DNA of 64,000 nucleotides, from assembly GCF_018122625.2 (NCBI RefSeq), contig NZ_JAGQFT020000002.1:186001-250000 (forward strand), in the 5' to 3' direction. Below, piece after piece: positions 17,968 through 28,462 of this stretch. Source of the stretch: Coralloluteibacterium stylophorae. GTDB lineage: Bacteria > Pseudomonadota > Gammaproteobacteria > Xanthomonadales > Xanthomonadaceae. The position numbers were made by a program, and so were the translations under genes. The notes below the pieces were generated by a model. That model had not been told where the DNA came from. It saw only the letters and a program-made list of their open reading frames with translations, and did not search any database. Numbering within the stretch: position 1 is the first letter of the stretch; each line of letters begins with the position of its first letter.

Positions 17968-19087
17968 GTGCGTACCGGCCTGGCGCTGTGCGCGGCGCTG
18001 TGGCTGGCCGCCGGCTGTGCCGGTCCCGGCGCGGACGGCGTCGCGGTCGGGCGGACGCGGCTGGCGCTCGAGGATCCGCAGCGGCCGCGCTGGGACGGCC
18101 CCGGTCCGCGTCCGGTCGTCGCCACCCTGTGGTACCGCGCGGAGGACGGCGTGCAGGGGCAGCCCTGGGCGGCCGGGCCGTTCCTGTTCGGACGCGCGGT
18201 GGCCGGCGCCGCGCCGGCCCGGCATCCCGGCGCGCGGCCACTGATCGTGATGTCGCACGGGACCGGCGGCAGCGCCGCGCAGCTGTCTTGGCTGGCCGAG
18301 GCTTTGGTTGCGCGCGGCTACCCTGGTGGCGGCCGTGGATCACCACGGCAACACCGCGGCGGAGCCGCGCTACCTTCCCGAGGGCTTCGTGCTCTGGTGG
18401 GAGCGCGCCGATGACCTGTCGGTGCTGCTCGACGCGCTGCTGGCCGACCCGGTGTGGTCGGCGCGGATCGATCGCCGGCGCATCGGCGCCGCCGGCTTCT
18501 CGCTCGGCGGCCATACGGTCATGAGCCTGGCCGGCGCGCGCACCGACCTGGCCCGGCACGCGGCCTACTGCCGGCCACGCGCGGAGGTTGCCGGCTGCCG
18601 GCCGCCGCCGGAGGCCGCGACGCTGGGCGAGGACCTGCACGAGCGCCTGCGCCCGGGCGCAGGCGCGGAGGCCGCGACGGTGCGCGGCTCGCGGATACGC
18701 GCCGGCGCCGACCGCCGCGACCGCCGCATCCGCGCGGTCTATGCCATGGCCCCGGCGCTGACGCCGGCCTTCGCTCCGGCGAGCCTGCGCGGCATCGACC
18801 TGCCGCTGCGTGCGGTGGTCGGCACCGACGACGACCAGGCGCCCGTGCATGCGCAGGTCGCGCCGGCGATCATGGCCATCCCCGAAGCGGAGCTCGAGAT
18901 CGTGGAAGACGTCGGCCATTACGCGTTCCTGGCGCGGTGCACGTGGCGGGGCCGGCTGATGGCGTCGCCGCTGTGCCGCGACGGCGGCCGCGGCCGCGAG
19001 GCGCTGCACCGGATGGTGGCGGACGATGCGGCGGCGTTCTTCGACCGTGCGCTGTCTTCCGCGGGCGCCGGCGCGGCACAGCCGTGA
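17968..19087 (+). pseudogene. lipoprotein alpha/beta hydrolase, frameshifted
   Basis: The GTG at 17968 has GGAG 6 bases upstream and gives a lipoprotein signal (ALCAALWLAAGC). The frame is good to VARGY, then shifts. Removing one C from the CCC at 18321-18323 restores ARGYLVAAVDHHGN and the rest of the enzyme. Further motifs are the oxyanion region SHGTGG, nucleophile GFSLGGHT, a late acid in VVGTDDDQAPV and His in VGHYAF. It resembles COG4188 dienelactone/PAF-acetylhydrolase-like proteins. The total length of 1120 bases fits a +1 shift. Its stop overlaps the kinase GTG. A sequencing error is the main alternative. Confidence 0.75.
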
Positions 19088-20262
19088 GCGCGGAGGACGC
19101 CGCCCTGTCCCTGCCGCGCCCGGGGCCGCGCGATCCCGCCCGGCGGCAGGAGCGTGCCTTCCGCTTCTGGCGCTGGATGAGCCTGTGCTACCTGTTCTTC
19201 GTGGCGCTGCCGATGTTCTTCTGGCGCGAGGTGCCCGCCAGCGCGGTGCTGGCCTCGCTGGCCGCGACCGTGCTCTACCTGCCGCTGCACTTTGCCGCCT
19301 TCGCACGCTTCCGGGTCGAAGCCGACGCCCGCCCGATCGTGGCGATCGCGCTCGGCGCCGCGGCGATCGGCATGGCCCTGACGCCGGTCAATCCCGGCGG
19401 CAGCACGTTCGTGATCTACGCGATGCTGTTCTGCGGCTATCGCATGCGCCCGCGGACGGCGGCGGCGCTGTGCCTGCCGCTGCTGGCCGCCTACGGGCTG
19501 CAGGTGCTGCTCATCGGAGGCCAGTGGGCGAACTTCCTGGTGACCGCGGTGGTGGGCGGCGCGGTGGCGGCCAGCGGGCTGTGGACGCAGGCGCAGCTGC
19601 GCCACGACGCCGAGCTCCGGCTGAGCCACGACGAGGTCAGGCGCCTGGCGCGGATGGCGGAGCGCGAGCGCATCGGCCGCGACCTGCACGACCTGCTCGG
19701 GCACACGCTGAGCGTGATCGCGCTGAAGAGCGAGCTGGCCGGCAAGCTGGTCGAGCGCGCCGGCGGCGAGGCGCGGGCGCTCGCGGTGGCGCGGCAGGAG
19801 ATCGCCGAGGTCGAGCGCGTCGCCCGCGAATCCCTGGGCCAGGTGCGGCGGGCGGTGACCGGCATCCGCGCGGCCGGCCTCGACGCCGAGATCGCCGGCG
19901 CGCGGCTGGCGCTGCTGGGCGCCGACATCGAGCTGGTGGTCGAACTCGCGCCGCTGGTGCTGGAGCCGGCGGCGGAGACGGCGCTGGCCCTGGGACTGCG
20001 CGAGGCGACCACCAACGTGCTGCGCCACGCCGGTGCCGGGCGCATGCGCGTGGCGCTGCGTCGCGACGGCCGCGACGCGCTGCTGGAGATCGACGACGAC
20101 GGCCGCGGCGGCGTGCGCGCCGCCGGCAACGGGCTGACCGGCATGCGCGAACGCATGGAGGCGGTGGGTGGCCATCTCGCGGTCGAGTCCGACGCCGGCG
20201 GTACCCGCCTGCGCCTGCGCGTGCCGCTGGACGAGATGCGCCTGCTGCGCGAAACCTGCTGA
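19084..20262 (+). CDS. DesK-type sensor histidine kinase
   Basis: Encodes 392 residues. Residues 29-165 form about five to six transmembrane helices with short loops and no periplasmic sensor domain. The HisKA_3 helix follows with phospho-acceptor His202 in GRDLHDLLGHTLS. The ATPase domain has REATTNVLRHA (N box), DDDGRGG (G1) and NGLTGMRERM (G2), all intact. The GTG at 19084 overlaps the hydrolase stop by 4 bases. Its partner is the response regulator 43 bases downstream. Such DesKR/LnrJK-like pairs commonly control ABC exporters, which fits the ATPase remnant upstream. Confidence 0.93.
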   Translation: MSAEDAALSLPRPGPRDPARRQERAFRFWRWMSLCYLFFVALPMFFWREVPASAVLASLAATVLYLPLHFAAFARFRVEADARPIVAIALGAAAIGMALTPVNPGGSTFVIYAMLFCGYRMRPRTAAALCLPLLAAYGLQVLLIGGQWANFLVTAVVGGAVAASGLWTQAQLRHDAELRLSHDEVRRLARMAERERIGRDLHDLLGHTLSVIALKSELAGKLVERAGGEARALAVARQEIAEVERVARESLGQVRRAVTGIRAAGLDAEIAGARLALLGADIELVVELAPLVLEPAAETALALGLREATTNVLRHAGAGRMRVALRRDGRDALLEIDDDGRGGVRAAGNGLTGMRERMEAVGGHLAVESDAGGTRLRLRVPLDEMRLLRETC

Positions 20263-20305
20263 GCGCGGCTAGCATGCGCGGCATGGCCATTCCCCCTCTT
20301 CGCGC

Positions 20306-20908
20306 GTGATCCGCGTCCTCATCGCCGAGGACCAGGCGCTGGTCGGCGGCGCGCTCGCCGCACTGCTCGGGCTGGAGCCGGACATCGAGGTCGTGGCCGT
20401 CGCGCGCGACGGCGCCATCGCCTGGGAGCGCCTGGGGCAGGGCGGCATCGACGTGCTGGTGACCGACATCGAGATGCCGGGCATGACCGGGCTGGAACTC
20501 GCCCAGCGGGTACGCGATGCGGCGCTGGACGTGCGCGTGGTGGTGGTGACCACCTTCGCCCGCGGCGGTTACCTGCGCCGCGCGCTCGATGCGGGCGCGC
20601 GCGGCTATCTGCTCAAGGATTCACCCGCGGACAAGCTGGCCGAGGCGCTGCGCAGCGTGCATCGCGGCGGCCGTGCCATCGATCCGGAGCTGGCGGTGGA
20701 GGCCTGGGGCGAGGCCGATCCGCTCACCGAGCGCGAACGCCAGGTCCTGCGCCTGGCCGGCGAGGGCCGCAGCGCACCGGAGATCGCCGCGCACCTGAAC
20801 CTGTCGCAGGGCACGGTGCGCAACTATCTGTCGGAGGCGATCGGCAAGCTCGGCGTCGGCAACCGCATCGAGGCGCACCGGCTGGCGCGGCAGAAGGGCT
20901 GGCTGTAG
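20306..20908 (+). CDS. LuxR-family (NarL/DesR-type) response regulator
   Basis: Encodes 200 residues. The receiver domain has the acidic pair in IAEDQ, the phospho-acceptor Asp54 in VTDIEMPG, Thr in VVVTTF and Lys in YLLKDS. The C-terminal LuxR helix-turn-helix spans about 137-198 ([17 protein letters not shown], then [11 protein letters not shown]). All key residues are intact. The start is GTG at 20306. It pairs with the histidine kinase directly upstream. Its likely targets, an ABC transporter operon, appear to be lost locally. Confidence 0.94.
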   Translation: MIRVLIAEDQALVGGALAALLGLEPDIEVVAVARDGAIAWERLGQGGIDVLVTDIEMPGMTGLELAQRVRDAALDVRVVVVTTFARGGYLRRALDAGARGYLLKDSPADKLAEALRSVHRGGRAIDPELAVEAWGEADPLTERERQVLRLAGEGRSAPEIAAHLNLSQGTVRNYLSEAIGKLGVGNRIEAHRLARQKGWL

Positions 20909-20927
20909 CCGAGCCGCGTCGGCGCCG

Positions 20928-20953
20928 GTCGCGGCTGGAGCCGCTCCTACAGG
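20928..20953. repeat. REP-like palindromic unit
   Basis: GTCGCGGCTGGAGCCGCTCC followed by TACAGG. It is a copy, in the inverted sense, of the unit at 6309-6328, and lies 20 bases after the response regulator stop. Confidence 0.75.
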
Positions 20954-20963
20954 AGCGAACGCC

Positions 20964-20969
20964 TACAAT
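20964..20969 (+). promoter_or_regulatory. putative -10 element of queA
   Basis: TACAAT, 80 bases before the queA start, directly ahead of the heptamer array. If used, the array would be in the queA leader. No clear -35. Confidence 0.4.
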
Positions 20970-20973
20970 CGCC

Positions 20974-21036
20974 GCTTCCCGCTTCCCGCTTCCCGCTTCC
21001 CGCTTCCCGTTCCCCGTTCCCCGTTCCCCGTTCCCG
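20974..21036. repeat. tandem 7-bp repeat array upstream of queA
   Basis: Nine head-to-tail heptamers: five GCTTCCC, three GTTCCCC and one GTTCCCG. The array ends 12 bases before the queA start codon and there is no ribosome-binding site between them. Similar arrays lie at 25891-25975 and 30680-30892. Confidence 0.9.
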
Positions 21037-21048
21037 CTCCATCACACC

Positions 21049-22092
21049 TTGAAGAAATCCGACTTCCACTTCGAGCTCCCCGTCGAGCTCATCGCCCAGG
21101 CGCCGCTGGCGGAGCGTTCGGCGAGCCGCCTGCTGGTGCTGCCGCCGGCGCCGGCGCCGCTGGCCGATCGCGGCATCCGCGACCTGCCGGACCTGCTGCA
21201 GCCCGGCGACCTGCTGGTGTTCAACGACACCCGCGTGCTGCCGGCGCGGCTCTACGGCCGCAAGACCAGCGGCGGGCGCGTCGAGATCCTGGTCGAGCGC
21301 GTGCTCGGCGCGAACGAGGCGCGGGTGCAGCTCGGGGCGAGCAAGCCCTCGCGCCCCGGCACGGCGATCCAGCTGGATGCCGGCGGCGAGGCGGAGGTGC
21401 TGGGGCGCGAGGGCGAGTTCTACCGCCTGCGTTTCACGCCGCCGCCGGAGCATGCCGACGAGTCGCTGGAGAAACTCCTGCTGCGCGCCGGCAGGCTGCC
21501 GCTGCCGCCCTACATCACCCGCGAGGCCGAGGCCGCCGACGCCGAGCGCTACCAGACCGTATTCGCCCGCGAGGTCGGCGCGGTGGCCGCGCCCACCGCC
21601 GGCCTGCACTTCGATCCGCCGCTGCTCGACGCGCTGCGCGCGCGCGGGGTCGAGTTCGGGCACGTGACCCTGCACGTCGGCGCCGGCACCTTCCAGCCGA
21701 TGCGGGTGGACTCGGTGCACGAGCACCGCATGCACAGCGAATGGCTCAACGTCGGTGCCGAGCTGGTCGAGCAGGTGCGGCGCGCGCGGGCGCGCGGCGG
21801 GCGGGTGATCGCGGTCGGCACCACCGTGGTGCGGGCGCTGGAGAGCGCGATGCGCGACGGCGAGCTGCTGCCCTACGCCGGCGAGACCACGATCTTCATC
21901 TTTCCCGGCTACCGCCTGCGTTCGATCGACGCGCTGCTGACCAACTTCCACCTGCCCGAATCGACCCTGCTGATGCTGGTGTCGGCCTTCGCCGGGCGCG
22001 AGCGCGTGCTCGAGGCCTACCGCCACGCCGTCGCCCAGAAGTACCGCTTCTTCTCCTACGGCGACGCCATGCTCCTGTTCCCGCCGGCCTGA
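21049..22092 (+). CDS. queA: S-adenosylmethionine:tRNA ribosyltransferase-isomerase
   Basis: Encodes 347 residues. QueA transfers and isomerises the ribosyl group of SAM onto preQ1 in tRNA, forming epoxyqueuosine. The start [19 protein letters not shown], the RLLV...[18 protein letters not shown] block, [25 protein letters not shown] and [14 protein letters not shown] are all standard QueA segments. It begins at TTG (21049), the only start that fits the family N terminus, and no Shine-Dalgarno precedes it. It lies in the same direction as tgt, yajC and secDF, but two genes are inserted before tgt. Confidence 0.97.
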   Translation: MKKSDFHFELPVELIAQAPLAERSASRLLVLPPAPAPLADRGIRDLPDLLQPGDLLVFNDTRVLPARLYGRKTSGGRVEILVERVLGANEARVQLGASKPSRPGTAIQLDAGGEAEVLGREGEFYRLRFTPPPEHADESLEKLLLRAGRLPLPPYITREAEAADAERYQTVFAREVGAVAAPTAGLHFDPPLLDALRARGVEFGHVTLHVGAGTFQPMRVDSVHEHRMHSEWLNVGAELVEQVRRARARGGRVIAVGTTVVRALESAMRDGELLPYAGETTIFIFPGYRLRSIDALLTNFHLPESTLLMLVSAFAGRERVLEAYRHAVAQKYRFFSYGDAMLLFPPA

Positions 22093-22232
22093 ACCGGCGC
22101 GCGTCCTTCGGGACAGTGCGTCGCGGCGTTCGCGATCAAGGGCGTGCCGGACCGGGCCGATAACCCCGCGCAGATTCGTCGCGGCGAACGTCCGGATGGC
22201 CCGGGCTGCCGGCGGGTCGGGAGGAGCCGGCA

Positions 22233-24179
22233 ATGAGCAGGGACATCGGTGACGGCATGCCGTCGCGTCCGTGGTGGCAGCGCGCGTTCGACAGCGACCT
22301 GCGTTCGCAGCTGGACGCGGTGAACCGGGTGATGGCGGTGATCGAGTTCGGCCTCGACGGCCGGATCCTGCACGCCAACGGCAACTTCCTCGACCTCATG
22401 GGCTACCGCCTGAACGAGATCCAGGGCCGACACCACGCGATCTTCGTCGACGACGCCACCCGCACCGGCGACGAGTACCGCCTGTTCTGGGAGCGGCTGG
22501 GGCGCGGCGAACCGGATGCCGGCCGCTACCGCCGCTTCGGCAAGGACGGCCGCGAGGTGTGGATCAACGCCTCCTACAACCCGATCCTCGACCGCGCCGG
22601 GCGTCCGTACAAGGTGGTCAAGTACGCCACCGACGTCACCGCGCAGATGGTGCAGGCGGTGGACTTCGCCGGGCGCGTGGATGCCATCGGCAAGGTGATG
22701 GCGGTGATCGAGTTCGCGCTCGACGGCACCATCCTCGACGCCAACGAGAACTTCCTGCGCGCGGTGGGTTACCGCCTCGACGAGATCCGCGGCCGCCACC
22801 ACCGCATGTTCGTCGACCCGGGGCAGGCCGGCAGCCGCGAGTACGCGCGCTTCTGGGAGAAGCTCGGGCGCGGCGAGTTCGACGCCGGCCGCTACCGCCG
22901 CGTCGGCAAGGACGGCCGCGAGATCTGGATCCAGGCTTCCTACAATCCGATCCTCGACGGCGGCGGGCGCCCGACCAAGGTGGTGAAGTACGCCACCGAC
23001 GTCACCGTGCAGACCCGGCAGGCAGCCGACTTCGAGGGCCGCATCGACGCCATCGACAAGACCATGGCGGTGATCGAGTTCGCGCTCGACGGCACCGTGC
23101 TCGACGCCAACCGCAACTTCCTCGACGTCATGGGCTATTCGGTCGAGGACATCCGCGGCCGGCACCATCGGCTGTTCGTCGACGCGGCCACCGCCGGCTC
23201 CGATGCCTACCGCCGCTTCTGGGAGAAGCTCGCCCGCGGCGAGTTCGACGCCGGGCGCTACCGGCGCATCGGCAGCAACGGGCGCGAGATCTGGATCCAG
23301 GCCTCCTACAACCCGATCCTCGACGCATCGGCGCGACCCTACAAGGTGGTGAAGTACGCCACCGACGTGACCGAGCAGGTGCGCTCGGCGGAGGAGATGC
23401 GCAAGCTGGTCAGCGAGGCCACGTCCATCGCCCAGCAGGTCGAGACGGCCGCGCGCGACATCGCCGGCAGCAACCGCGACATGTCGCACCGCGCCGCGGA
23501 GCAGGCCGAGGTGGTGGAGCGGACCTCGGGTGCGCTGGAAGAGCTGGCCGGGACCGTCCGCGACAACGCCGCGCGCGCCGACGCGGCGCGATGCAAGGCC
23601 GGCGACTCGGCCGAAGTCGCCCGCCGCGGCGCCGAGGTCATCGAGAGCGTGGTCGCCACCACCGCCGGCATCCGCAGCGCCAACGAGCGCATCGGCCAGA
23701 TCATTCGGGTGATCGACGCGATCGCCTTCCAGACCAACATCCTGGCGCTCAACGCCGCGGTCGAGGCGGCGCGCGCGGGCGAGCAGGGGCGGGGCTTCGC
23801 CGTCGTCGCCGGCGAGGTCCGCAGCCTTGCCGAGCGCTGCGGCGTGTCGGCGCGCGAGATCCGCGGCCTGATCGACGACGCCGCGCGCCAGGTCCAGGAC
23901 GGCAGCGCGCTCGCCGGGCAGGCGGGCCAGGTGATGCGCGAGGTGGTCGAGGCGGTGCTGGACGTCGCCGGGACCGTCGAGCAGATCGCCAGCGCCAGCC
24001 GGAGCCAGCGCGAGGGCGTGGACGCCGCCAGCGCCGCGCTGCAGGAGATCGACGGCCGCGCCCGCCAGGACGCGCGCCTGGTCGGCCAGATCGCGGCCTC
24101 GGCGCGTTCGCTCGAGGAGCAGGCCGGCCTGCTGTTCCGCCTGGTGGCCGGCGACCAGGAGGCCCGGCTGGCGGCATGA
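22233..24179 (+). CDS. soluble methyl-accepting chemotaxis protein with three PAS domains
   Basis: Encodes 648 residues with no membrane helix. Three PAS-PAC units of exactly 122 residues each (about 28-150, 150-272, 272-394) repeat MAVIEF-LDG-I/V-L-AN, FLR/FLD-x-x-GY, RGRHH-x-x-[19 protein letters not shown] and SYNPILD...[10 protein letters not shown]. The signalling domain (about 395-640) carries [20 protein letters not shown] and [20 protein letters not shown]; the hairpin tip reads [13 protein letters not shown]. It is likely a cytosolic redox or ligand chemoreceptor. The stop is followed at 24 bases by the end of a convergent GNAT gene. No che genes are nearby. Confidence 0.94.
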   Translation: MSRDIGDGMPSRPWWQRAFDSDLRSQLDAVNRVMAVIEFGLDGRILHANGNFLDLMGYRLNEIQGRHHAIFVDDATRTGDEYRLFWERLGRGEPDAGRYRRFGKDGREVWINASYNPILDRAGRPYKVVKYATDVTAQMVQAVDFAGRVDAIGKVMAVIEFALDGTILDANENFLRAVGYRLDEIRGRHHRMFVDPGQAGSREYARFWEKLGRGEFDAGRYRRVGKDGREIWIQASYNPILDGGGRPTKVVKYATDVTVQTRQAADFEGRIDAIDKTMAVIEFALDGTVLDANRNFLDVMGYSVEDIRGRHHRLFVDAATAGSDAYRRFWEKLARGEFDAGRYRRIGSNGREIWIQASYNPILDASARPYKVVKYATDVTEQVRSAEEMRKLVSEATSIAQQVETAARDIAGSNRDMSHRAAEQAEVVERTSGALEELAGTVRDNAARADAARCKAGDSAEVARRGAEVIESVVATTAGIRSANERIGQIIRVIDAIAFQTNILALNAAVEAARAGEQGRGFAVVAGEVRSLAERCGVSAREIRGLIDDAARQVQDGSALAGQAGQVMREVVEAVLDVAGTVEQIASASRSQREGVDAASAALQEIDGRARQDARLVGQIAASARSLEEQAGLLFRLVAGDQEARLAA

Positions 24180-24202
24180 GCCGGCGGCGACGCCGTATGC
24201 GC

Positions 24203-25842
<1,640 letters not shown>

Positions 25843-25851
25843 GCCGCCCGC

Positions 25852-25875
25852 TGTGGGAGCGGCTTCAGCCGCGAC
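25852..25875. repeat. REP-like palindromic unit
   Basis: TGTGGGAGCGGCTTCAGCCG followed by CGAC, starting 9 bases after the tgt stop. It has the same core as 6309-6328. Confidence 0.8.
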
Positions 25876-25890
25876 GGGCCGGGTGAGGGG

Positions 25891-25975
25891 CGGGGAACGG
25901 GGCACGGGGCACGGGGCACGGGGCAGGCGCCGGGCCCTGAGTCCACTGCCCACGCTCGATCCCCGACTCCCGACC
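25891..25975. repeat. heptamer arrays in inverted order between tgt and yajC
   Basis: CGGGGAA then four CGGGGCA units (25891-25925) are followed, after about 30 bases, by degenerate heptamers of the opposite strand sense (ATCCCCG, ACTCCCG, ACCCCTC; about 25954-25975). The remaining gap to yajC (to 26049) holds only GC-rich sequence and the promoter. Confidence 0.75.
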
Positions 25976-26049
25976 CCTCCAGCCCCAAGGCCCAGGGCCC
26001 GTCCCATCGGGCACCACACCGGCTTCCTGCGACGCCCCGGGGCCTCTGG

Positions 26050-26055
26050 CATAAT
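26050..26055 (+). promoter_or_regulatory. putative -10 element of the yajC-secDF operon
   Basis: CATAAT, 35 bases before the yajC ATG. A poor -35 candidate (TTCCTG, 26024-26029) is 20 bases upstream. Confidence 0.4.
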
Positions 26056-26090
26056 CCCGCTTCTTTGACCCGATCTCGACGGTACCCGTG

Positions 26091-26435
26091 ATGAGCCTGC
26101 TCGATTTCCTGATCTCCCCGGCCGCCGCCCAGGCCGCGCCCGCCGCCGGCCAGCAGCCGAGCATGATTCCGACCTTCGTGATGCTCGGCCTGTTCTTCGT
26201 GCTGATGTACTTCATGATGATCCGCCCGCAGATGAAGCGGCAGAAGGAGCATCGCGCCATGCTCGACAAGCTGCAGAAGGGCGACGAGGTGGTCACCACC
26301 GGCGGCATCGCCGGCCGCGTCGAGAACATCGGCGACAACTTCATCAGCGTGGAGATCGCCGAAGGCGTGCGCATCAAGATCCAGCGCGGCGCGATCTCCA
26401 CCGTGCTGCCGAAGGGCACGCTCAAGGCGGCCTGA
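26091..26435 (+). CDS. yajC: Sec translocon accessory protein YajC
   Basis: Encodes 114 residues from ATG 26091 (GTG at 26088 would add one). A short N-terminal segment with PAAAQAAPAAG is followed by one membrane helix (MIPTFVMLGLFFVLMYFMMI), the conserved RPQMKRQKEH turn and the cytosolic KGDEVVTTGGIAGRVENI domain. YajC binds SecDF and the SecYEG holo-translocon. It lies first in the yajC-secD-secF operon. Confidence 0.97.
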   Translation: MSLLDFLISPAAAQAAPAAGQQPSMIPTFVMLGLFFVLMYFMMIRPQMKRQKEHRAMLDKLQKGDEVVTTGGIAGRVENIGDNFISVEIAEGVRIKIQRGAISTVLPKGTLKAA

Positions 26436-26447
26436 CGCACCCGATCC

Positions 26448-26471
26448 GACGGCGGCCGCGAGGCCGCCGTC
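26448..26471 (+). terminator. hairpin between yajC and secD
   Basis: GACGGCGGCC / GGCCGCCGTC with a GCGA loop, followed by CTCGTTCG rather than a T run. It lies 13 bases after the yajC stop and could be a partial terminator or a processing hairpin that sets yajC over secDF. Confidence 0.5.
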
Positions 26472-26566
26472 CTCGTTCGACGACCACCGCACCTTGACCC
26501 GGGCCTGATCGGCCCCAATCAGCGCCCCGCCGGCCCGCGTTCCGGACCGCCGGGGATGGAACGCAC

Positions 26567-28438
26567 ATGCTCGAGTTTGCCCGCTGGCGCTATGCGCTGG
26601 TCGCGATCGTGATCGCGCTCAGCGTCTTCTACGCGATCCCGAACCTGTTCCCGCAGGATCCCGCCGTCCAGATCACCGCCGCACGCGGCGCGCCGGTGAG
26701 CGAGGCCATGGTGCCGCGCGTGCGCGGCGCGCTCGAGGAGGCCGGCATCGGCTTCGAGTCCGTGGCGATGGAGGAGGGCGCGCTGCTGGTGCGCGTCGGC
26801 GACCTCGACGGCCAGGCGCGCGCCGCGGAACTGCTGCGCAGCGAGCTCGGCTCCGACTACAGCGTCGCCCTCAACCTCGCCAACACGGTGCCCGACTGGC
26901 TCGACGCGATCGGCGCCGGGCCGATGCCGCTGGGCCTGGACCTGCAGGGCGGCGTGCACTTCCTGATGGAGGTCGACGTCGACGCCGGTCGCGAACGCCA
27001 GCTCGAGGCCTTCGCCGGCAACGTGCGCAACGCGCTGCGCGACGCCGGCGTCGAGGGCGCCGCGGTCAGCCACAGCGGCGACACGATCGCCGTGCGCCTG
27101 CAGTCCGAGGACGCGCGCGACGCGGCGCGCAGCGCGATCCAGTCGGGTCTGCAGCAGCTCCAGGTCACCAATGCCGGCGATAGCGCGCTCGAGGTGACGA
27201 TCCGCCCGGACGAACTGCAGCAGATCCTCGACGGCGCGATCCAGCAGAACATCGCCACCCTCGGCAACCGCATCAACGAGCTCGGCGTGGCCGAGCCGCT
27301 GATCCAGCGCCAGGGCGCCAACCGCATCGTGGTGCAGCTGCCCGGCGTGCAGGACACCGCCGCGGCCAAGCGCATCCTCGGCGCCACCGCGACCCTGGAG
27401 TACCGCGCGGTCGCCGGCAGCGACGCCGACGCCCAGGCCGCGGCCGCGGGCGGGCGCGTGCCGCCGGGCGCGGAACTGTTCTACCGCCGCGGCCTCGAGC
27501 CCGGCCAGCGCGGTGCGCCGGTGCTGCTGTCGCGCCGCGTGATCGCCAGCGGCGACCAGCTGGTCAGCGCGACCTCGATCACCGATCCGCAGTCCGGCAC
27601 TCCGGCGGTGTCGGTGCGGCTGGACAGCGTCGGCGGCGACGCCATGCAGGCCTTCACCCGCGAGAACGTCGGCAACGGCATGGGCGTGGTGCTGACCGAG
27701 CGCATCCCCGAGGTGCGCATGGTCGACGGCGAGGAGGTGCGCAGCACCCGCGTCAACGAGGAGGTGATCAGCGTCGCCACCATCCAGGGCGTGTTCGGCA
27801 GCCAGTTCCAGACCACCGGCCTCGACAGCCCGGACGAGGCCGCCAACCTCGCCCTGCTGCTGCGCGCCGGTTCGCTGGCGGCGCCGGTGGACATCGTCGA
27901 GGAGCGCGTGATCGGCCCGTCGCTCGGCCAGGAGAACATCGAGGCCGGCGCGCGCGCGCTGCTGATCGGCTTCGTCGCGCTGTGCGTGCTGATGGTCGTC
28001 TACTACCGGCTGTTCGGCCTGATCTCGGTCACTGCGCTGCTGGTCAACCTGTTGCTGCTGACCGCGGTGCTGAGCCTGATGGGCGCCACGCTGACCATGC
28101 CCGGCATCGCCGGCATCGTGCTCACCCTGGGCATGGCGATCGACGGCAACGTGCTGATCCTCGAGCGCATCCGCGACGAGCTGCGGGTCGGCAACACGCC
28201 CGCCAACAGCATCCGCGCGGGCTACGAGCGCGCCTGGACGGTCATCTTCGATTCGAACGTGACCAAGCTGATCTCCGCGATCGCCCTGATCGCGATGGCG
28301 GTCGGCGCGGTGCGCGGCTTCGCCGTGGTGCTGCTGGTCGGCACCCTGACCTCGGTGTTCACCTCGGTCACGGTCAGCCGCGCCATCGCCACCCTCGTGT
28401 ACGGACATGGGCGCAAGCTCAAGTCGGTTTCCGTCTGA
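26567..28438 (+). CDS. secD: protein translocase subunit SecD
   Basis: Encodes 623 residues. SecD, with SecF, uses the proton gradient to pull exported proteins through SecYEG. TM1 is at residues 8-25; the large periplasmic P1 region begins LGLDLQGGVHFLMEV (conserved D-L-x-G-G). The last five helices (from about 455) carry VVYYRLFGLISVTALLVNL, TLGMAIDGNVLILERIRDEL with the coupling Asp, and VFDSNVTKLI-type ending here as IFDSNVTKLISAI. GGGGATGGA lies before the ATG. secF follows 24 bases downstream. Confidence 0.98.
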   Translation: MLEFARWRYALVAIVIALSVFYAIPNLFPQDPAVQITAARGAPVSEAMVPRVRGALEEAGIGFESVAMEEGALLVRVGDLDGQARAAELLRSELGSDYSVALNLANTVPDWLDAIGAGPMPLGLDLQGGVHFLMEVDVDAGRERQLEAFAGNVRNALRDAGVEGAAVSHSGDTIAVRLQSEDARDAARSAIQSGLQQLQVTNAGDSALEVTIRPDELQQILDGAIQQNIATLGNRINELGVAEPLIQRQGANRIVVQLPGVQDTAAAKRILGATATLEYRAVAGSDADAQAAAAGGRVPPGAELFYRRGLEPGQRGAPVLLSRRVIASGDQLVSATSITDPQSGTPAVSVRLDSVGGDAMQAFTRENVGNGMGVVLTERIPEVRMVDGEEVRSTRVNEEVISVATIQGVFGSQFQTTGLDSPDEAANLALLLRAGSLAAPVDIVEERVIGPSLGQENIEAGARALLIGFVALCVLMVVYYRLFGLISVTALLVNLLLLTAVLSLMGATLTMPGIAGIVLTLGMAIDGNVLILERIRDELRVGNTPANSIRAGYERAWTVIFDSNVTKLISAIALIAMAVGAVRGFAVVLLVGTLTSVFTSVTVSRAIATLVYGHGRKLKSVSV

Positions 28439-28462
28439 CGCGGTTTCGGAGACGCAAGCGCA

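Noticed and set aside
17569..18414. A single 281-residue protein from 17569.
   Set aside because: The frame joins an ABC ATPase-like remnant to the start of a lipoprotein hydrolase whose own GTG with ribosome-binding site lies at 17968, and it ends in nonsense after the shift at 18321.
20974..21036. Tandem repeats considered as a CRISPR array.
   Set aside because: Units are 7 bp, contiguous and without spacers, and no cas genes are present.
20954..21048. preQ1 riboswitch before queA.
   Set aside because: No preQ1 aptamer-like pseudoknot sequence is visible; the leader is filled by heptamer repeats.
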